Source: Hymenolepis diminuta
Lineage: Eukaryota; Platyhelminthes; Cestoda; Cyclophyllidea; Hymenolepididae
DNA: 64,000 bases
Direction: 5' to 3'
NCBI GenBank assembly: GCA_900708905.1
Contig: CAADRB010000035.1
Span: 969,737-1,033,736, forward strand
Part shown: positions 49,097 to 61,416 of the stretch, piece after piece
Layout: each line of letters opens with the position of its first letter
How positions within the stretch are numbered: position 1 is the first letter of the stretch
The notes under the pieces: generated by a model
What the model was told of the DNA's origin: nothing
The model's input: only the letters and a program-made list of their open reading frames with translations
The model's database searches: none
Translations under genes and position numbers: made by a program

Positions 49097-49688
49097 TATT
49101 AGATCAGTGCTGAAAGCAAATATGATAAACAGCAATGGTTTGGGATAATAACCGATTCGATTTTAATTTGATTTATTTTGCGACTTTATTAAGTATGTTA
49201 AAGTAAATATTTAATCAAATTTCAGTACAATCTGTTATCGGAAAGAATAATAAATAGAGATAAGACCGGTTGCCAACGCAATAATTTTCACATTGGCATA
49301 CAAATTAACTTTAGTATTATTTTAATTCTGTCACGTAAACTTGTTACGAATTTCGAATTGCTGGGGTCTTATTGAAGAAGACAATTATACGAAAATGAAT
49401 CAGACAAGTAAAAAATTACATTTTAAATTAATCTTTTAGATAATCGTATAGTATTATAAAATAATCTTTTATTTTTTCAGAAGTATATTATCATGTTGAT
49501 AATAAATTGCGCTTCTCATGTAGTCAATTTGTTGTTATATGCCAGTTTGGCAAATATTATTTAAAGACATCAAATAATTTACTTTTAAACAGAATTCGTC
49601 GTGAGGGACATTGCAGAGAGAAGACCTTGCACAAGGTCATGTAAGAAATATTATGCTAAACATCTTTCCCCTTAATTTGATAATATAA
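49097..49688. other. Divergent region between the rhomboid-like gene and nicastrin
   Basis: 592 bp, very AT-rich, no frame of interest; likely contains both promoters. Confidence 0.5.
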
Positions 49689-52600
49689 ATGAGGAAAGAA
49701 GTTTTTTGTATATTCGTTTGCTTGGCCATTGGTTTTGATGATTCTTTATGTAAGAAAATCTATGATGAAATCCCCGATAAAAATATATCGCATTGTTCTC
49801 GAAAGTTGAATATCACCTCAGAGGTTGGTTGTTCGTCAAAATATCCAAGTAGTATTGGTGAATTGATAATCGAAGATGATTTGAATAGATTGAAACAGTC
49901 TGTTCAGAGTGCTTCTACGGATTTGATGATTGTTATTCCACTTAAATTATTTATAAATAAGGACTTAACTGATTTCCTTCGTATTTCTGATAAGGTCTCC
50001 GGGCTCTTTGTGTTTTCCCCGAATTTTCCAAACTCAACCACATTTATATCACCTTTTTCCGAAAATAGTCACTGTCCAAACGGAAATTTTACATTCTACA
50101 ATGACAGTCATATAATTTGCGACTCTAAATTGAGCTGGAATCCGCACGCCTCAGATTATGCCACTACTTCTTGGCCTTTTCCAGTTGTTCTTGCCGGAGA
50201 CAATGACACAGAAACTTGGAATAAACTATTCAAATGCTATAATGCGTACAATAAGGCGCCAGTTGACGATACTCGCTGCTTACTTGAGATTAGGAATTTT
50301 ATGTCCGCTGTACAATCGTCTCAATCATGCTACGATCGGGAAATTTTGCAGAATAGCCACTTAAGCGTAAGTTGTTGTCATTTTTATCTTTTTTGGTTAG
50401 TTGACGTCTTCATTTTGTGAGGAACTTGGTGGTGTAAATCTTGCTCTCCGAACTCGAAATACTACTGTTCCGGGGGGCTCGAATTCCACCAAACCGGATC
50501 CGACAATTCTTGTGGTTTCACGAATTGATGCGCTGAGTATATTCGATAGAAGGGCCTCTTCGGCTCTCTCTGTTCTTCCTGCTGTCAGTGTAATGATTTC
50601 TGCGGCTGCACACTTACTCAACCAGCTAGGGGCTAGGGTAAACATAATTTGTTGACTTATAATTTTATTTTTTTAATGTAAAATAGCATTCTCTTTGTAT
50701 TTCAGCTACTGTCAACTTTTTCTCATTCATTTATGGTATCTCGCCATGAGCAAATTTCTGAAGATGTTTGTAAACTCTTTTGGCTTTTATCATTTAATGC
50801 AGTAGATAACGTTTGCACTTTAATTTACTATCGCCACGGAGTTTATATTTAGAAATCTTCAAGTTGAGAACCATATAAAAATACAGTCAAATCCTCACGG
50901 GAATGCCTACAATCCGATTGATGGTGATAGTCAGGATAACTTTGGGTAGAGGGCCGGCGGTGCAGTGACTAACATGAATGTCCCCCACATAAGAGATTAC
51001 GAGTTTAATTCTCATTGGCGCAACACAGTGATCGGAGTTGTCAATTGTGCATTGGCTAATCTGGAGGGTGGCCGAATTCAGGTTTCTAACCAGAGTGGCT
51101 TCATGGTGCCACTCTACCCAAGGTGAGCGTTTGAAAACTCTGTCTTAACTGGGTTTGGGAATTATTATCAAAAATGATATGTAGTTGGGTACTCACAGGG
51201 TATCATCAATACCGAAGTGTATGATGGAAACTTCCTACTGCTAACTGTCTGCAGTATTAAACAATTAGCCGTAAAGCCGTAGATGGTTAAAAACTCATCC
51301 CGGAAGTGCTGTACCAATTTAATCGAAATTAGAGGTCAGAAGAGTGACTGATTATGTTTAATATGTTGATATCAGTGTGCAACTTTGGTTTTTTGCATTG
51401 AACAGGCAAAATATTTAAAGTGGAAAATTTGTAGATACTTTTTTTGGGATGTATTCTGAAATTTTTCTATCGAAAATGGAGTCTTATTAAATATATCTCT
51501 AATTTAACATTACAGGCGAGTAATCTTCGTAAAAATCTCCTTTTCGTTCTCCTGGACAATGAGGCGCTGAGTTTCACGGGTTCTCAGCGTTTCCTCTTCG
51601 ACCTCACTCATGATCGATTGGCCCGCTCCGCTGGTCTCCCATTCAAAACTGATTCCATCGAATCCATCATCGAATTAGTCGGTGTTGGTCTACCTCAAAC
51701 AACGGTTGCTAACAACACTCCCATTTATTATCTCCTCTCGGATCCCAATGTCACTCAACATTTTCATCAAGAAGACTCCACTTCGGCTCTATGGAGGACA
51801 TTGAATACTTCAGCGAATGGAGTTATTCTCTTGAACGGCAGTTCCTATGTTGAAACACCCCTTCTACCACCGAGTGCATCCTCACAAGCCCTCCTAAAGT
51901 TTTTTATTCATCGAAAGCATCCAATTAGTCATACTATCATTTCTGATCGGCCTGCTGGACCACCCTTTGCGGACTACTTTTTCGATTCCTTCCTGGATGT
52001 GCAGTGGCCAGCCCAAAATGCCTCAGATGAGTATCTCAATCGATTGGCAAATCTCCTCGCTGATGCTCTCCACAGAGTGGGTTGGATATCCTATATTTAT
52101 TTAATTTTAATTATAACAAACTTGTAGAAATCACCGGGTACGAAGGGAGTAAGGAGAAAGTATGGTAATTTGATGATAAGTAGTGGCAGTGAGATCTATA
52201 CCGAGGGCAAAAATTTCAGTGTATAGGGGAACTGAAGAGAAAATCTGAACTGTAGAATCTGACTGTCTTTGGATTCTCTTAACATCTCTTAACATTTGGA
52301 TGATCTTAACATTTATGAGATTGCTTTCCATTATCTCGAGTTACTTAAACATTTCCTCATATCTTGATCAGAACTGGCCCTTAGGATCTATTTCCGCTAT
52401 CCCTAATGACCGCTTTGATTCTAGTATAGTCTTAGAGGAACAAGAAAAATCACTTTTAACTCAAACGGAGGCTTTACATTTATCATTTCATTATGCACGT
52501 TGGGGTTATGGGGCTGATTGGCTACTCAGCAAGGCAGTAATATAACAGTTAAGAGATTTCATTACCGAGTATGATAAAACGTTAATAGTAAGTTCTGGTG

Positions 52601-55600
52601 TTCGCGTGTGAGCGGATGGCGCAGTGGTCAACGTACACGACTGTCAAGTTAGGGCTCACGAGATCAATATCCGCTGGCGCACATCCAATGGTGTGTGACC
52701 AGCCGCCCTGGTTAACTCTGGTTATCGCTAAAAAAGGTAAAATAGCTCCAGAATACTTTTCCTCTGTCCACATAATGTATTGTTAAAGCCTCCTAATTGG
52801 GAGATACTGACTCTGTTCATAGAAATTCTATCAGGCTTTGCTGATTGATTTTGCCTCGTATCAAACGTTAGTTTACGTTGGAAATTAGATCAATAGAAAT
52901 TCGCGCTGGACGTCCCTTTTCAATATCATTTACGGATCATTATGAGAGAGTTTATTTTTGAAAAAGTCATATTTTCTATGCCCTGAATTCAGTTACTGTT
53001 CCTTCACGAGCGTGGTTGGGAATAAAATCATGTCATTGCTGCATTACCGAGCAACAAATCGATCCCCGATCTGTTATCTTCATTCTGATGGGTCGATGCA
53101 ACTGTTACTACAGGGTTATCTTAGTATCTACCTAGGAATATTGTAGTGGCTGCGCGGCCGTGATTCAGAAAGATAGTTTAGAGGATCTGTTTCTACTTAA
53201 TTTGACAAATTATTTTCCTACAGTTGATTGTGCAAGACGCATCACCGATTCCAGAACCGATAAGTGGAGTGAAACCCGGTGAATTGATGAATTGCTTCCT
53301 CAAAGACCCTGGCTGTGAGCTTCTACGGTTGGTAAGTACACCCTATTTCAAAGTTTCCTTACCTCCAATACAATGACTCCTACTTACTATTTAACTTCGC
53401 AAAGCATTTGGAGCCCGAGGTGGTGGATTTCTTACTGAGTCTACATGGGCCCATCCCGATGCAGACCTACGATCCGGTTGACAGTCGCGCCTGGCGAGTT
53501 TCTCATGTTGCATCTCATCTCCTAATGGGGCTCACCGGAGAACGTCTCAGGGAGTGTCCGCCTAAAGAGGAATATGGAGCGTTCACCTATATGTATGGAT
53601 GTATGTTCCACTATTTCGTTGTTATTATTTTCGTTTGAATTCATTAGGGGCTGGAATTTTACTGGACTTCAGATTTAATCAAATCAATGATGAATATCGA
53701 ACCCGTGACCCTGAACTTGACAGATATACATATTGACCTCTTCGCCACTGACACTAGTTTTCTGTGTAAATGGCCAGTTCTTTGCTTTTATTTTTTTAAA
53801 GAGATTTGGAATTGATTTAAGCATCTTCTATTCCGAAAACGAAAAATCTATTTTCTCGTGCTTTTCACAAAAAATTTCACTTCTAATTTGATTTCGAATT
53901 ATTCTGAAGAGGACGACTTACACATACTATTTTGTCGGGAAATGTCCAATTAGAAAATGTGGTGAATATGCTGTTTGACATATATCAGACCCTATTAACT
54001 ATAATTCAACATTCATTCAAATGAATATAGAGTTGGATCGCAATGTTAGATATCTAAGTCTTAAAGTACCTTTCGATTCTACCTGCGAGGATGTTCTCTT
54101 CTCGCAATATCTCTTTGCGATTATCATTATCTCTTAGTCTATCTTTCCCCAACTTTACTGTCATTAAGGAGTAGACTAATACTAGGGTGTGCATGCATTT
54201 GATACCACGGCTACGGTTGCCCAGACCTAGTAGAAAGAAGGCAGGATACCTCTAATTAAAATGTAAACTTTGTTGTTACATGTGCTTAAAAAGGTCGTGA
54301 TATCTGGGAGATGATTGGCTATATGATTAGCAAATACCTCATTCCCAAGCAGGAGCTTGGTAGAGCATCAATTGAAAACTCTGTTCAGAATTTGGTGAAA
54401 TCTTTTTTAGGTGTAGTGAAATATCTGATTCACCCAAAAGCTAAGGAAGTCTGGTGCGACCAGTCTATCCTTTTGGTTAGTCTATTTTCCCAAGAGGTTC
54501 ATATCTTTCAATACAGTGGTTATCTTGGGTCTGGAAGGCCAAGATTTTAACACACCTACAGCTGCGATTGGGGCATCTTTGCCCCTAAAACTTTATTCCT
54601 TGAGATTTCGAGAGCACTGTGTTAGAACTTAGCTGCCAAAGCATGTGGACGAAATCGTGACTATTTGCTTTCATTTATATTGTCTCAATCTGATTTAGTT
54701 AAAATTTATTCGATTGCAGATGGGAGCGTACAACACCTGGAATTAACAAAGTTTAAAGGATTGAGTGGTGGTGTCAGCTCCATTTTTAAGATTGCAGGGC
54801 TGTTTGTTGGAGTATGCTAGCAAAATTTTTCTCTTTTAAAGGGGAAGATGATGTTTTCTCAAACTGTAATACCGCACTTTGAGGAAATTTACACAAGGAC
54901 AAAATGTAATGTCACCAATCTTACATGATTTCGAGTGATCTATTTCTAGATGCTTCAGGGATTAAAAAAGAAAGAATAGTTAAACCGTGGTTATCTGCAA
55001 TTCTGACATAAATAGTAATGCCAATCTATCTTTGAGGTGATGTAGACAGATTAACATCTTAATTCCAGAAGAAAGCGAAAAATAACAGTACACGTACTTC
55101 AAATTTACCTGAGTAGCGAACAGGTAAAAACCATAAATCTCTCCCCTCACTCGAATATTGAAACCTACTTGTCTTGATTTTCTCTTGAAACTAACAAGTC
55201 AGTATTATTGGAAGTTTTGCCTAGTTAACTTTTTCGAATCGAATTTTATGCGCACCCAATGAGCAGAGTGGCCAACCGCACCTCATAATCTGTGTAATAA
55301 AGAGGCGGCCGTATGCGGTTTTTTTTACCTGAGTGGCTCTATGCTACTACCCACTAATCCAAATGGGTACTAGAAAGCGCCTCCTTAAATGGACTTTGGA
55401 GTTTTTGCAAGTATACACAGCCACTTTAATTGCGTCTGTTCTTTTTCAGACTATAATGGTTCACGGTGGTGTTACCGCAGTTTGGTGGAAACAGTGACCA
55501 CCTTTTTCTTTCTTGATGACGGTAAAGTTGCAGCTCCAGGTTGGGTTCGATCTGTGCCCTATCAGAGTCGTCGCTACGTGCGTCTCTTCCGTTCCTCCTC

Positions 55601-55742
55601 ACCCTCTAACGACAAAGTCGCTCTGATTGTGGGTGTCCTTCTGACTCTCACTACGGCTATTCTCACGCTTCTTGGACGAAAGTACTCTCAACGTCTCTTT
55701 GTTCGATCCTATGATTTGCCACGCGCCCGATGTGAATGTTAA
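49689..55742 (+). CDS. NCSTN: Nicastrin, gamma-secretase subunit, six exons
   Basis: Type I membrane glycoprotein of the gamma-secretase complex (with presenilin, APH-1, PEN-2), which gates substrates such as Notch. Exons 49689-50366, 50401-50637, 51516-52076, 53224-53331, 53405-53600, 55450-55742; 690 residues (human 709). N-terminal signal peptide; large Cys- and Asn-rich ectodomain of aminopeptidase-like fold; single C-terminal transmembrane segment VALIVGVLLTLTTAILTLLG and a short cytosolic tail. The conserved SRIDALSIF block resembles the family's SRMDSFSFF. The DYIGS region reads NEALSFTGSQR: the Glu is kept but DYI is changed. Introns 3 and 5 are over 1 kb and contain SINE-like repeats. 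There are many N-glycosylation sequons. Confidence 0.92.
50947..51128 (+). repeat. tRNA-derived SINE-like repeat, copy 6
   Basis: Full-length copy in nicastrin intron 2. Box A-like GGCGGTGCAGTGACTAACAT, box B-like CGAGTTTAATTCTCATTGGC, middle block TGCATTGGCTAATCTGG, 3' block GGTGGCCGAATTCAGGTTTC with CCAGAGTGGCTTCATGGTGC. Confidence 0.7.
52608..52742 (+). repeat. tRNA-derived SINE-like repeat, copy 7
   Basis: In nicastrin intron 3. Box A TGGCGCAGTGGTCAACG matches the tRNA consensus closely; box B region GAGATCAATATCCGCTGGCG is degenerate; a GGTTAACTCTGGTTAT block follows, as in the other copies. Confidence 0.72.
53675..53756 (-). repeat. tRNA-derived SINE-like repeat, copy 8 (fragment)
   Basis: On the minus strand it reads GTGGCGAAGAGGTCAA, CTGTCAAGTTCAGGGTCACG and GGGTTCGATATTC (good box B). 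It pairs base by base with copy 7 over the tRNA-like head. In nicastrin intron 5. Confidence 0.65.
54290..54550 (+). other. Open frame in nicastrin intron 5
   Basis: About 85 codons open between stops, reading GRDIWEMIGYMISKYLIPKQ and on, ending in TAA at 54550. Composition is protein-like, but I find no start or splice context linking it to nicastrin, and no family. It may be a remnant of a repeat or pseudogene. Confidence 0.25.
55247..55352 (+). repeat. tRNA-derived SINE-like repeat, copy 9 (3' part)
   Basis: In nicastrin intron 5, shortly before the last exon. GCGCACCCAATGAGCAGAGT, GGCCAACCGCACC and an ACCTGAGTGGCTCTATGCTA 3' block in the common order. Confidence 0.55.
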
Positions 55743-56275
55743 CTTTTTTCTTTTTTTGTGTAATATATTTATTTAATTCATTAATACATATTTTGAATAT
55801 CTGTTAATAATCGACACCACTATGTAACGAATGACATGAATCGGTGTCCTCGATGAACAATTATTCGGGTATTATCACTACACGAAATTGCTCTCGTATG
55901 CTCCAACCAACTATGTTAATTGACGCTGTTAGTTAACAGGTAGAGGTTAGGATAACAGATAATAAAATCTATTTGAAAATTTAATAGGGATAAAAAGACC
56001 AGATAGCCTTACTGCAAAGTTCTCTCATCGAATCGAGATATTTTGAATAAAAAAAACTTAGGCCGGTACCCTTAATTCAACTAGGGGAGAAATAGACTGT
56101 CCGTCAGTTGAGAGCTAAAAATTACATCCATCTGTAAGTCAACCTCTCTAATCATAAAAACAAACCGGACGTAAATTACAGCGCATTGAGATAGTCCATT
56201 TATTAAAACAAAAAAGAAAGAGGGATTGCTCCTTCACGCCACAATTTCACTTAACTTCGAAAAAAAAACCAAGAG
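55743..56275. other. Convergent intergenic region, nicastrin and UCHL5
   Basis: 533 bp, AT-rich. A minus-strand AATAAA at 56199-56204 probably serves UCHL5. No gene. Confidence 0.6.
56199..56204 (-). terminator. UCHL5 polyadenylation signal
   Basis: AATAAA on the minus strand about 72 bp past the UCHL5 stop codon. Confidence 0.55.
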
Positions 56276-57393
56276 TTAGGATTTGACAGCGGTAGCTCGA
56301 GATTGCTGGGCCTTTGACTTCTCCTTTGCAGTTTGCACAAACTGGATAAGAAGATTGTTTTCTGCAAGTACTTTGAAGTATTCAATAATAAAGGGAAGAT
56401 AATTGTGCCTTCGTCGGTTATTCTCACTTCGCTGTTCTGCCAATTTTGCCTTCTCTGCGTAGATATTGCAGTCGTTTTGGGAAATAAGACTTTTATCAGC
56501 CTAAAGCGAACCTCATAAGGGTAATGGGAGGCAAAAATAAAATAAAAGAGTAGCGAAATGCGACTCACAGGAGGATTTGCAACGTATTCAGCCGCTCGAG
56601 TCTGGTACATCTGCAAACGACTAGGAACAAGAGCCATAAGATTGAATTTTCCGTCCAAACATTCACTCATTCTCGCATTTATGACAGGCAAAACAACATC
56701 CAACCAAGAGGAGCCCTCAGGAATGGTTGCTACGCGAACAGGATTCGGCTTTAAACCGTCAAGTTCATAAACTGCGCCATTGATAGGAACGAACCCAACA
56801 AAATGATAAACATCTTCAGGTTTGTACTGATTGGTTTGATCAATCTCAAAAACCTGAGGCCTATTTGAGGAACGTCATAGGATAAACAAAGCTCTGCTTA
56901 CCGAGCGAAACTGTTATGTGTAAGACGTAATTTCTCGCAATCCGCTAAAGCAGTACCCTTCATCTACATATGGAATTAAAATAATAAAATATACTTACGT
57001 AACTGTCAAAGTCTGCAACAAATGTCTTAAAATCGGTTAGAGTGCCTCCAAGATTTAGATTTTTAGAAGATACATTGAGAAGCACGTTTATAAGAGCTTG
57101 GGTAGCGCAGGCGTTGGTGATAACCTGTTTTGCAAAAAATATTGAGTTATCATCAACAAAGTCAAGTGATTTTGAGCCATCTTTCTGATCATTTTTCCAC
57201 TGAAATAGAAAAATAAGTCCAAGGGCATCGTTGAAAAATTCGGTACTTTGAGTGTCATAAACTTCAATGCACTCTAACCCGTCGGCACCTGCAAGAATTA
57301 TAAGTGAAATTCTCTCATACCAAAACCGGTCATTAATTCATTAAATACCCCTGGATCACTTTCGATAAGGCACCAATTTCCCGAATCACTCAT
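56276..57393 (-). CDS. UCHL5: Ubiquitin C-terminal hydrolase L5 (UCH37), five exons
   Basis: Cysteine deubiquitinase (peptidase family C12) that binds the proteasome via ADRM1/RPN13 and, in vertebrates, INO80. Exons 57393-57321, 57288-56999, 56963-56902, 56860-56569, 56500-56276; 313 residues (human 329). Catalytic Cys85 lies in QVITNACATQA, His161 in VYHFVGFVPING and Asp176 in YELDGL. The N-terminus MSDSGNWCLIESDPGVF and the HNSFAR motif after the crossover-loop region are family-typical. The C-terminal ULD domain is present, with RRRHNYLPFI and the Lys-rich tail that binds ADRM1. Intron 1 is only 32 nt. All phases agree, and the start has good homology support. Confidence 0.96.
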
Positions 57394-58476
57394 GATTATA
57401 ACCAAATAGGCTAATTTTCGTTGGCTAAATATGAAGATAAACGCAATCTAATTGTTGTTGGCTTGTATCAAATGCCAAAGTAACTAGTATATATGGTGTA
57501 CTTAAATGGCATTTTTAACAGTTATGAGGGATAAAATTATATACTTTAAGTCGTGTATGTGGTATTAATAGTCAGTATTAAAATAATTTTAAATTTCAAC
57601 CCTAAATGTTAACGCCAAATATTATTGCTAGAAATTCCAGATTTTTCTTAAGGTATGCATTTTTATTTTCATCAATGATGGGGAATATATTTTCAACATA
57701 AATCTCTATTACGGGAAGGATAATATTCCCTTTATTTTCCTTGCCAATATAGTGAATTTTTGAATTTTGTAAATGTGCCAAAAATACTTTAATTTCTTAG
57801 TTTCTAAATAGCTTTTACTTTTTATTCAAGACTTTTAAAATGATCTAACTCTGTAATCGGAATAATGACAATCCCTAAGCAAATTTATAACTGCTCAAAT
57901 TTGGAGCAAAAAGACTTCATATAATTGATAAAACATGCCAAAATGAAATGGTAATATTTTACGAAATGCCTTAAAAATTTACATGATTGCGATGATTAAA
58001 GTTGTCTTATGTAATTTTAAAAAAAGTAGACGGTGGGAGAAATCGTCCATTTTATGATAGTCGTTAAGCTTATCAAAGGCCCTATTAATTCATTTTACGA
58101 CCAAATTGCATTTATTATTCAATATAAAAACTCACTAACTAATGTTTACTCCCGGTTGTTCGCCATAAATAATATTGCTGTACATGTAAAACTAGGTTCA
58201 ATTGCTAAAAGGTGAATTCCTGATAGGTTGAATCTATTCTGAAGTTTGAATATGATCACCGGGAGACCTTTAAAAATCAACTATGACAGATTGATAATCA
58301 AATTCCTGTTATCTAGCAAAAAAATTACTCAAATTTCGATCAAAATTTGTTAATTTCAAGTCCCGCATAACAGTTCCCATCCTTTAAACCGAATTTTACT
58401 GTCTTGTTAGCAAATAAAGAAAAGAAGACAAATGAGATGCATTAAAAATATACCAAAGTATTAAATAAAATTCCTA
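57394..58476. other. Intergenic region between UCHL5 and the ankyrin gene
   Basis: About 1.1 kb of very AT-rich DNA between two genes on the same strand. The short frame at 58033-58215 is not convincing. Confidence 0.5.
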
Positions 58477-59496
58477 TTACAAACCAAACACTGAGGGAAC
58501 CACATCCTGCTTCCATGTGTAAAGCATTCGCCAGATTGTTTCTCTTCTCATATTTATAGCAATCGTTTCGGCTGTTGTTTGGCCGTCTTTTGCAGCTGTA
58601 TCTGGGTTCGCTCCTAGAACAGTAATTTGTTTTATTGAATAAGTAATCACTTACCGTGCCAGAGCAGCTTCGATACTACTGAGGGATTGTCGAACATTAC
58701 AGAAAACATGAGTGGAGTATAACCCCTATAGTCTTGGTCATTCACAGGGGCTCCATTTGAAAGAAGTAATGAGACAATATCCTCTTGATTATATATAATA
58801 GCGAAAGTTAAAGGGGAAATATCATAAAGATAATACCGAGTAACAAGAGCTCCACTCTCAATTAACATTTTCGCAGAGTCAATTTGGCCACGGCAACAAG
58901 CCATGCACAGTGCATAATTTATGTGAATTTTCTTTTTCAATTTATTCGGTTCTTCCACTTTTAACAAGTAATCTAAGATCTTTAAGTACCCCTGAAAATA
59001 TTAGATTGCTCGGAGAACATACAAAATAGGCTGCAGAAACAAGTGGCATGGTTTGAACTGATCCATGTTCGGGATAAACAGCTGCTCCTTTTTGAACGAA
59101 ATAATGTACCATTGAAAGACTATTACTACTAATGGCCAATATAAAAGGAGTAAAACCGGAGTTGTCTCTCACTTCTGTGGGACAATTATGCGACAGAAGT
59201 AAACGAATTGATATCATGTCTTTACATCGTACTGCATGATGCAAGGCATTCTGTCCGGTAACATCAACTCTAGTAAGATCAGCTCCGTATTGCAGAAGTA
59301 GTATTATTATGTTATAAAACTTAGCCCTTACGGCCATAATGATTGGGGTTGTGGTTGGAAAATCTGGAAAAAAGCTAGGATTAACCTAAAAGATTATAAA
59401 ATCAATTTAACTTGCATTATTTCCAAGTTGACTCCTAACAGAATCCACGTCATTTTGAGCGATTGCATCAAAAAGCGACCGTGCCGACCAACCCAT
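58477..59496 (-). CDS. Ankyrin-repeat protein, four exons
   Basis: Exons 59496-59412, 59363-59023, 58991-58655, 58613-58477; 299 residues, phases consistent. It starts MGWSARSLFDAIAQNDVDSV, then about seven ankyrin repeats; clear ones contain VDVTGQNALHHAVRCKD, DNSGFTPFILAIS, DISPLTFAIIYNQEDIV and DYRGYTPLMFSVM, with the T/SPL turn and LLxxGA helix pattern. The intron between exons 2 and 3 is 31 nt and splits one repeat cleanly. There is no transmembrane segment, signal peptide or second domain (no SOCS box or kinase visible), so it is probably a cytosolic protein-interaction module of unknown partner. ASB- or ANKRD-type relationships cannot be settled by eye. Confidence 0.82.
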
Positions 59497-61107
59497 GATG
59501 TGCTTCAAAAAATATTAAAGGGAAAAATGATAGAAGAAAAATATCAATTATTTACCAATAGCAAGCCGATACAGATCGGTCAAGCTTATTCGTTCAGTTT
59601 CGAGTGACCAATGAGTGGCAGATTCCTTGAGCATATATAACAGAAACTTGCATTTTCACACACAGGTTTCTACATACTTTAAAATTTGACTGAATACAAT
59701 TTGAGAAGTATTCTGGAAAACACAGCATTTAGAATACACCTATGAAGGTTGAAATTATTTGAAATTTTGATTTTAATTAGATACAGACTCTTAAACCACT
59801 TTAGTTTTCTGATTTCTCGATTAATATTGCCTTTTAGCATCAATGATTATTCGCATAAAATTGCCAAATTATAAGAAATAGAATTCCATAAGGCATAACT
59901 GATAGAAATAACGACATATTTTATCCCGCTTTTAAGATAAACGAGAAGAGGAAAAACAAAAGTTCTCGTTTTTATGTTGAAAAAATAAACCACATTTCAA
60001 TGGTATAGCGTGATTCATATCTATTAACACAAAAAGTATAAAGTTAAATAGTTATTTTAATAATAATGGGAAGAAAAAATGAAACGAAATATTAAACTTG
60101 GCAGTTATAAATTATTATTATTAAGTTTAATTATTATTCATAATTAAATTTCACCTTGGCATCAGTGAAAATATCTACTAAAAATACTCCTATAATAATA
60201 TAATATTCCACCTGGTATAGCTCTATTATTATTTAATTGTAATTTTGATTGCTTTATCTGAGATATTGCTTTATCAAAAAATGTATTTTAATTTGAGCAA
60301 TAATAAATAAAATTGATCGTTAAAATTTATCAAAAAATCTGTTAAATATTTTGTCAATATATTATTTAATAATATTTTTGTGAATAATACACCGACACCA
60401 ACAAACAATTTGGACCAAGTTAAATAATCCAATCGATAATTTTGAAAAACAATCCATCCGGAGGCGAACAAAGTTTAATAAACAGGAAACTCTATAAACA
60501 AAATTAATGAAAATTTAAGATATATTTTAGTGTATTAGACAAACAAAATATCAAAAAATCTATGACGGACAAAATTGGCATAATTTTGATGATAATGTGT
60601 GTTTAAATGTAGTAAGCTGGTTAAACTAATTTAAAATTGCATTCAATAAATTTGAATTGAATTTAACAGTGCCCGACTTGTAAATCGGTTATTACATAGA
60701 AGGATATGGAGCAACATTCCACGAGAGTTAGATAGAAGAACACAGGGAGTGAATAGCAACCACTGCTGTTTTCTACTGAATTGAAATTTGCCAGTAACAT
60801 GAAAAAGGAAAAGGTCAGAGAGAATGTAAACAAACATCAACATTCCAGAGAACGTTAATGAAAAAGTGCGTGCTATAAGATTCGGAGAAATTTATGTAGG
60901 ATCATTTCGTTAGAGGAGCTGTATAGACCGAAGCAGAGACCAGATAGAAACTTGAGAAATCATTTATTTGTTTAAATTTGAACCAACACGCAACTGATTT
61001 GAACTTTGTACACAGTGTTTTGGAACTGCCATCATGTAGCACTTTTTGAATCAAGTCATATTTACATATATATTATAATATTATACTAATATTGCATATT
61101 TTGTATC
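59497..61107. other. AT-rich intergenic region
   Basis: About 1.6 kb. The part 59990-60640 is extremely AT-rich with many short poly-A and poly-T runs. No exon-like sequence was seen. Confidence 0.55.
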
Positions 61108-61279
61108 ATGGCTGACGCTGACATCGTCACTGTTTTAATTACAAATCGCAAATTGGCAAAGTAAATAGAAATGGGGTGAAAACTTACAGAGCTATGTAGT
61201 GAAAGGCGCACTCTTATTGTTAGAAATAATTCTTAATCCCCATCATGTTCCGTCTGTAATTTTAGCAATTCTATTTTAA
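61108..61279 (+). CDS. Possible two-exon microprotein or 5' exon
   Basis: ATG at 61108, 53 nt, GTAAAT donor, 31-nt intron ending in ACAGAG, then 61192-61279 ending in TAA: 46 residues starting MADADIVTVLITNRK, followed by a hydrophobic half. The intron length fits the small class seen in other genes here. There is no homologue I know. It could instead be upstream untranslated sequence of the next gene, or chance. Confidence 0.25.
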
Positions 61280-61416
61280 ACCATTAGCCTAGTTTCATTT
61301 CTGTATGTTCTGTCATTAAGAAAAAAACGGCATGTGACATCACTAACCAAACCGTCATTCAGATGTAGTCTCTAGTTTAAATTCCAACAAGTTATTGCTT
61401 CTAGGTCATTTGAGTT

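Noticed and set aside
52612..52685. Genuine tRNA gene
   Set aside because: Box A is good, but box B is degenerate and a cloverleaf cannot be formed; it continues into the shared SINE body.
59990..60640. Possible replication origin or scaffold attachment region, given extreme AT content
   Set aside because: AT-richness alone is common here; no specific motif supports it.
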